Below, in pieces: positions 4,711 to 6,144 of a DNA stretch of 6,144 nucleotides. The stretch is taken from NCBI GenBank assembly GCA_934573855.1, contig CAKTMF010000019.1:1-6144 (forward strand). The letters run 5' to 3'. This DNA is from an uncultured Oscillospiraceae bacterium (GTDB lineage: Bacteria > Bacillota > Clostridia > Oscillospirales > Oscillospiraceae). The notes beneath the pieces were generated by a model. That model was not told the DNA's origin and did not search any database. It was given only the letters and a program-made list of their open reading frames with translations. Made by a program: the position numbers and the translations under genes. How positions within the stretch are numbered: the stretch's first letter is position 1; every line of letters begins with the position of its first letter.

Positions 4711-4911
4711 TTGAATTCAAAAGATGTTAAATGCCCGATTTGCGGCACAGTCAACAGGAGTCTCGATTTAGATGAGACCGACGGATGGATGGAATGTGAA
4801 CGCTGCCATGGAGTATACGGGAGAGCTAAAGAGGTCAACTCCATAGAGATGGAAAGGCTCCCTCTCGAAAAGCGCAAAGATTTGTGTGAGGCCATACGTC
4901 GTTCAAAATAA
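4711..4911 (+). CDS. Small zinc-ribbon protein of unknown function
   Basis: A 66-residue protein beginning at a TTG (4711) with GGGAG at 4696-4700, 10 nt upstream. Two CxxC knuckles, CPICG (8-12) and CERCHG (29-34), are separated by 17 residues rich in Asp, Glu and Trp, forming a rubredoxin- or TFIIB-like zinc ribbon; the remainder is a charged helix (MERLPLEKRKDLCEAIRRSK). It follows the S24 repressor by 34 nt on the same strand with no terminator between, so the two are probably cotranscribed. I do not recognise a named family. The pairing suggests a DNA- or protein-binding accessory to the repressor, which is inference. No clear terminator follows. Confidence 0.72.
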   Translation: MNSKDVKCPICGTVNRSLDLDETDGWMECERCHGVYGRAKEVNSIEMERLPLEKRKDLCEAIRRSK

Positions 4912-5031
4912 TTTCTTAAAAGGAAAGACATGAACCCTTCCATTGAATGTTTTTGCGAGCACGCGCAGTCCTGTCCAGTAGAATGAGATACGATACGAGC
5001 AGCCGACGAATCTTCATACACACTCCCAAAG
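4912..5031. other. Intergenic stretch with two doubtful mini-ORFs
   Basis: No confident gene. On the plus strand an 18-codon frame from the ATG at 4930 (MNPSIECFCEHAQSCPVE) has AAAAGGAAA upstream and opens like Cys-rich DUF1540-type peptides, but it stops early. On the minus strand a 33-codon frame (ATG at 5017, TAA at 4916) has GGGAG 5 nt upstream and starts MKIRRLLVSYLILL, resembling a membrane-protein N-terminus, then turns basic. Either may be a gene remnant left by rearrangement. Confidence 0.3.
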
Positions 5032-5241
5032 TCAGTTTTTACGTGAAGTGTGCAAATACAGCCTGACAGCCAACAGCAGAGACAACACATCCGCCATCGG
5101 CTGTGCCCTGATCAGCCCTGTTTCGTGGAAGAACGCGCCGAGGATAAACATAGTCGGAATGTAGATAAGCCCCTGACGGGAGATGTTGACGATCAGGGCT
5201 TCCGTCGCTGCGCCGCGGGCTTGCAGCGCATCAGAAGCACA
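5032..5241 (-). pseudogene. C-terminal remnant of a MATE family multidrug efflux transporter
   Basis: The minus strand carries 69 codons to a TGA at 5032-5034, without a start codon or ribosome binding site. An in-frame TAG lies directly before it at 5242-5244. The peptide has ALQARGAATEALIVNISRQ, then GLIYIPTMFIL, GLIRAQPMADVLS and a hydrophobic stretch ending LHTSRKN. This is the pattern I know from the last two transmembrane segments of clostridial MATE drug/sodium antiporters (SRQG-xxYIP, WAQPxADxLS). Full-length proteins are about 450 residues, so about 85% is missing. It starts right at the terminator that follows the histidine kinase gene, placing a recombination junction near 5240-5250. 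A functional product is very unlikely. Confidence 0.7.
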
Positions 5242-5243
5242 CT

Positions 5244-5274
5244 AAAAGCCGGGAGCGACCCGAAGGACGCTCCC
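5244..5274 (-). terminator. Strong rho-independent terminator of the histidine kinase operon
   Basis: On the minus strand GGGAGCG-T-CC, a UUCG tetraloop and GG-T-CGCTCCC form a stem of 9 pairs with one T-T mismatch, followed by GGCTTTT. It sits 36 nt after the kinase stop codon. The stem with a UUCG loop is a very stable design. Confidence 0.85.
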
Positions 5275-5310
5275 TCTGCGCAGATTATTTATTTGTAACG
5301 AAATACAGCT

Positions 5311-6144
5311 TCACTGTACCGGCAGCTCGACCGCAATGACAGTGCCGTTTTCCGAGCTTTCCTCCACGCGGACGGAGCCGCCGTGGAGATTGGCGATCTC
5401 CCACACCAGCGAGAGCCCCAGCCCCGCGCCGCCATACTCCCGGCTGCGGGAATTGTCTATGCGGAAGAAGGGCTGAAAGATGCTCCGCTGATACTCCTCC
5501 GGGATGCCGCGGCCGGTGTCGGAGACGCGGATCAGGAGCTTTTGCGGCTCCTTTGAGACAGTGACCTGCACCGAGCCGCCCGGCCGGTTGTACTTGACAG
5601 CATTCTCCGTCAGGTTGAAGATCAGCCGGTAGATCAATGCGTCGCTGCCGGTCATAATGCCGTCGCCCTCCGCCGTCAGCGTGACGCCGCGCTTATCTGA
5701 GAGCGGCGCGAGATCCGTGAAGATCTCCTCGATCATGGGGGCGAGCTGGATCCGCTCATTTCGCGTCACCTGGCGTAGATTGCTCATTTCCAGCAGCGTC
5801 TTGGTCATCTGTATCAGCCGCTCCGTCTGCTCCCGCAGAAGAGCGAGGAACTCCGCCGTTTCCGGCAGCACGGCTGGATGCTCTGCGGAAAACAGCTCCA
5901 GCTGCGCCTGCATCAGCGCCAGCGGCGTGCGCAGCTCGTGTGCGGCATTGCCGGTGAACTGCCGCTGGGCGGCAAAGGCGTTGTTCAGCCGCTCCAGCAT
6001 TTGATTGAAGGAGCGGCTGAGCTGCTTAAACTCCGGAAGCACATCTTCGTCGATCTTCATATCCGCCAGATTGTTCAGCTGCACCTTCTCCACCTGCGAG
6101 GCAAAGCTGCGCAGAGGCTTTAGGGCGCGTCCGCTGACAAAATA
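5311..6144 (-). CDS. Sensor histidine kinase of a two-component system, C-terminal part (N-terminus beyond window)
   Basis: 277 residues are visible; the frame is open through base 6144, so the sensor domain lies outside. In order: YFVSGRALKPLRSFASQ (1-17), the end of a membrane helix and start of HAMP; a HAMP/linker coiled coil to about 55; HisKA dimerisation with phospho-accepting His69 in AAHELRTPLA; and the HATPase_c domain with N box NLTENAVKYN (177-186), G1 DTGRGIP (209-215), F box IFQPFFRID (222-230) and G2 GGAGLGL (238-244). All catalytic motifs are intact. It would autophosphorylate in response to an envelope or extracellular signal and pass phosphate to a response regulator, presumably encoded just upstream beyond the window. 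A valine GTG at 6093 is internal, not the start. A strong terminator follows. The signal cannot be inferred here. Confidence 0.94.
   Translation of the reverse strand, partial: YFVSGRALKPLRSFASQVEKVQLNNLADMKIDEDVLPEFKQLSRSFNQMLERLNNAFAAQRQFTGNAAHELRTPLALMQAQLELFSAEHPAVLPETAEFLALLREQTERLIQMTKTLLEMSNLRQVTRNERIQLAPMIEEIFTDLAPLSDKRGVTLTAEGDGIMTGSDALIYRLIFNLTENAVKYNRPGGSVQVTVSKEPQKLLIRVSDTGRGIPEEYQRSIFQPFFRIDNSRSREYGGAGLGLSLVWEIANLHGGSVRVEESSENGTVIAVELPVQ

Noticed and set aside
4428..5090. Long minus-strand open frame of 220 codons opposite the S24 and zinc-ribbon genes
   Set aside because: It is antisense to two well-supported genes, has low-complexity Cys/Ser composition and matches no family. 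It is a shadow frame.
1..6144. CRISPR array, tRNA, rRNA or riboswitch
   Set aside because: No regularly spaced repeats, cloverleaf or recognised riboswitch core was seen by eye; short elements could be missed without a covariance-model search.

Overview
The window looks like chromosomal DNA of a GC-rich Clostridia-type Bacillota, plausibly a gut Oscillospiraceae or Lachnospiraceae relative. The signs are strong AGGAGG-type ribosome binding sites, a TTG start with a GGGGG ribosome binding site, low-GC sigma-A style promoters, and protein families common in that group. The genus cannot be fixed from the sequence alone.

Layout. From 3767 down to 1 runs a minus-strand cluster. It begins with a TetR-type repressor (3189-3767) that has its own promoter and operator-like palindrome, and is followed by a hairpin terminator. 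Next come two GGTTAG/CTAACC palindromes, a 266-bp MITE-like element (2811-3076), and a wrecked SAM methyltransferase (2477-2810). After these lie an intact SAM methyltransferase (1870-2475), an L-2-amino-thiazoline-4-carboxylate hydrolase family protein (1154-1855) and a ZIP-type metal transporter (350-1126). The cluster ends with the C-terminal remnant of a second hydrolase-family gene (185-349) and the start of a membrane-anchored protein, probably another SAM methyltransferase, that leaves the window at base 1. A divergent, more AT-rich islet (about 3840-4911, plus strand) carries a LexA/UmuD-like S24 self-cleaving repressor and a small zinc-ribbon protein. Then come the tail of a decayed MATE efflux gene (5032-5241), a strong terminator (5244-5274), and the C-terminal 277 residues of a sensor histidine kinase (5311 to beyond 6144), all on the minus strand.

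How it may work. The TetR protein is the likely local regulator of the methyltransferase, hydrolase-family and ZIP cluster. The substrate is unknown. The recurrence of methyltransferase plus ATC-hydrolase-family genes, next to a divalent-metal transporter, suggests a small-molecule or metal/thiol stress module, but this is inference.

The best-supported novelty is the element at 2811-3076. It has 11-bp perfect terminal inverted repeats and a 2-bp AT duplication, and it sits exactly in the start codon of the first methyltransferase. Removing it restores a ribosome binding site, an 8-nt spacer and an ATG. That gene has since gained a nonsense codon and a large internal deletion. Much of the window is therefore an actively eroding and rearranging accessory region: four of its genes are broken, remnants or cut by the window edge.
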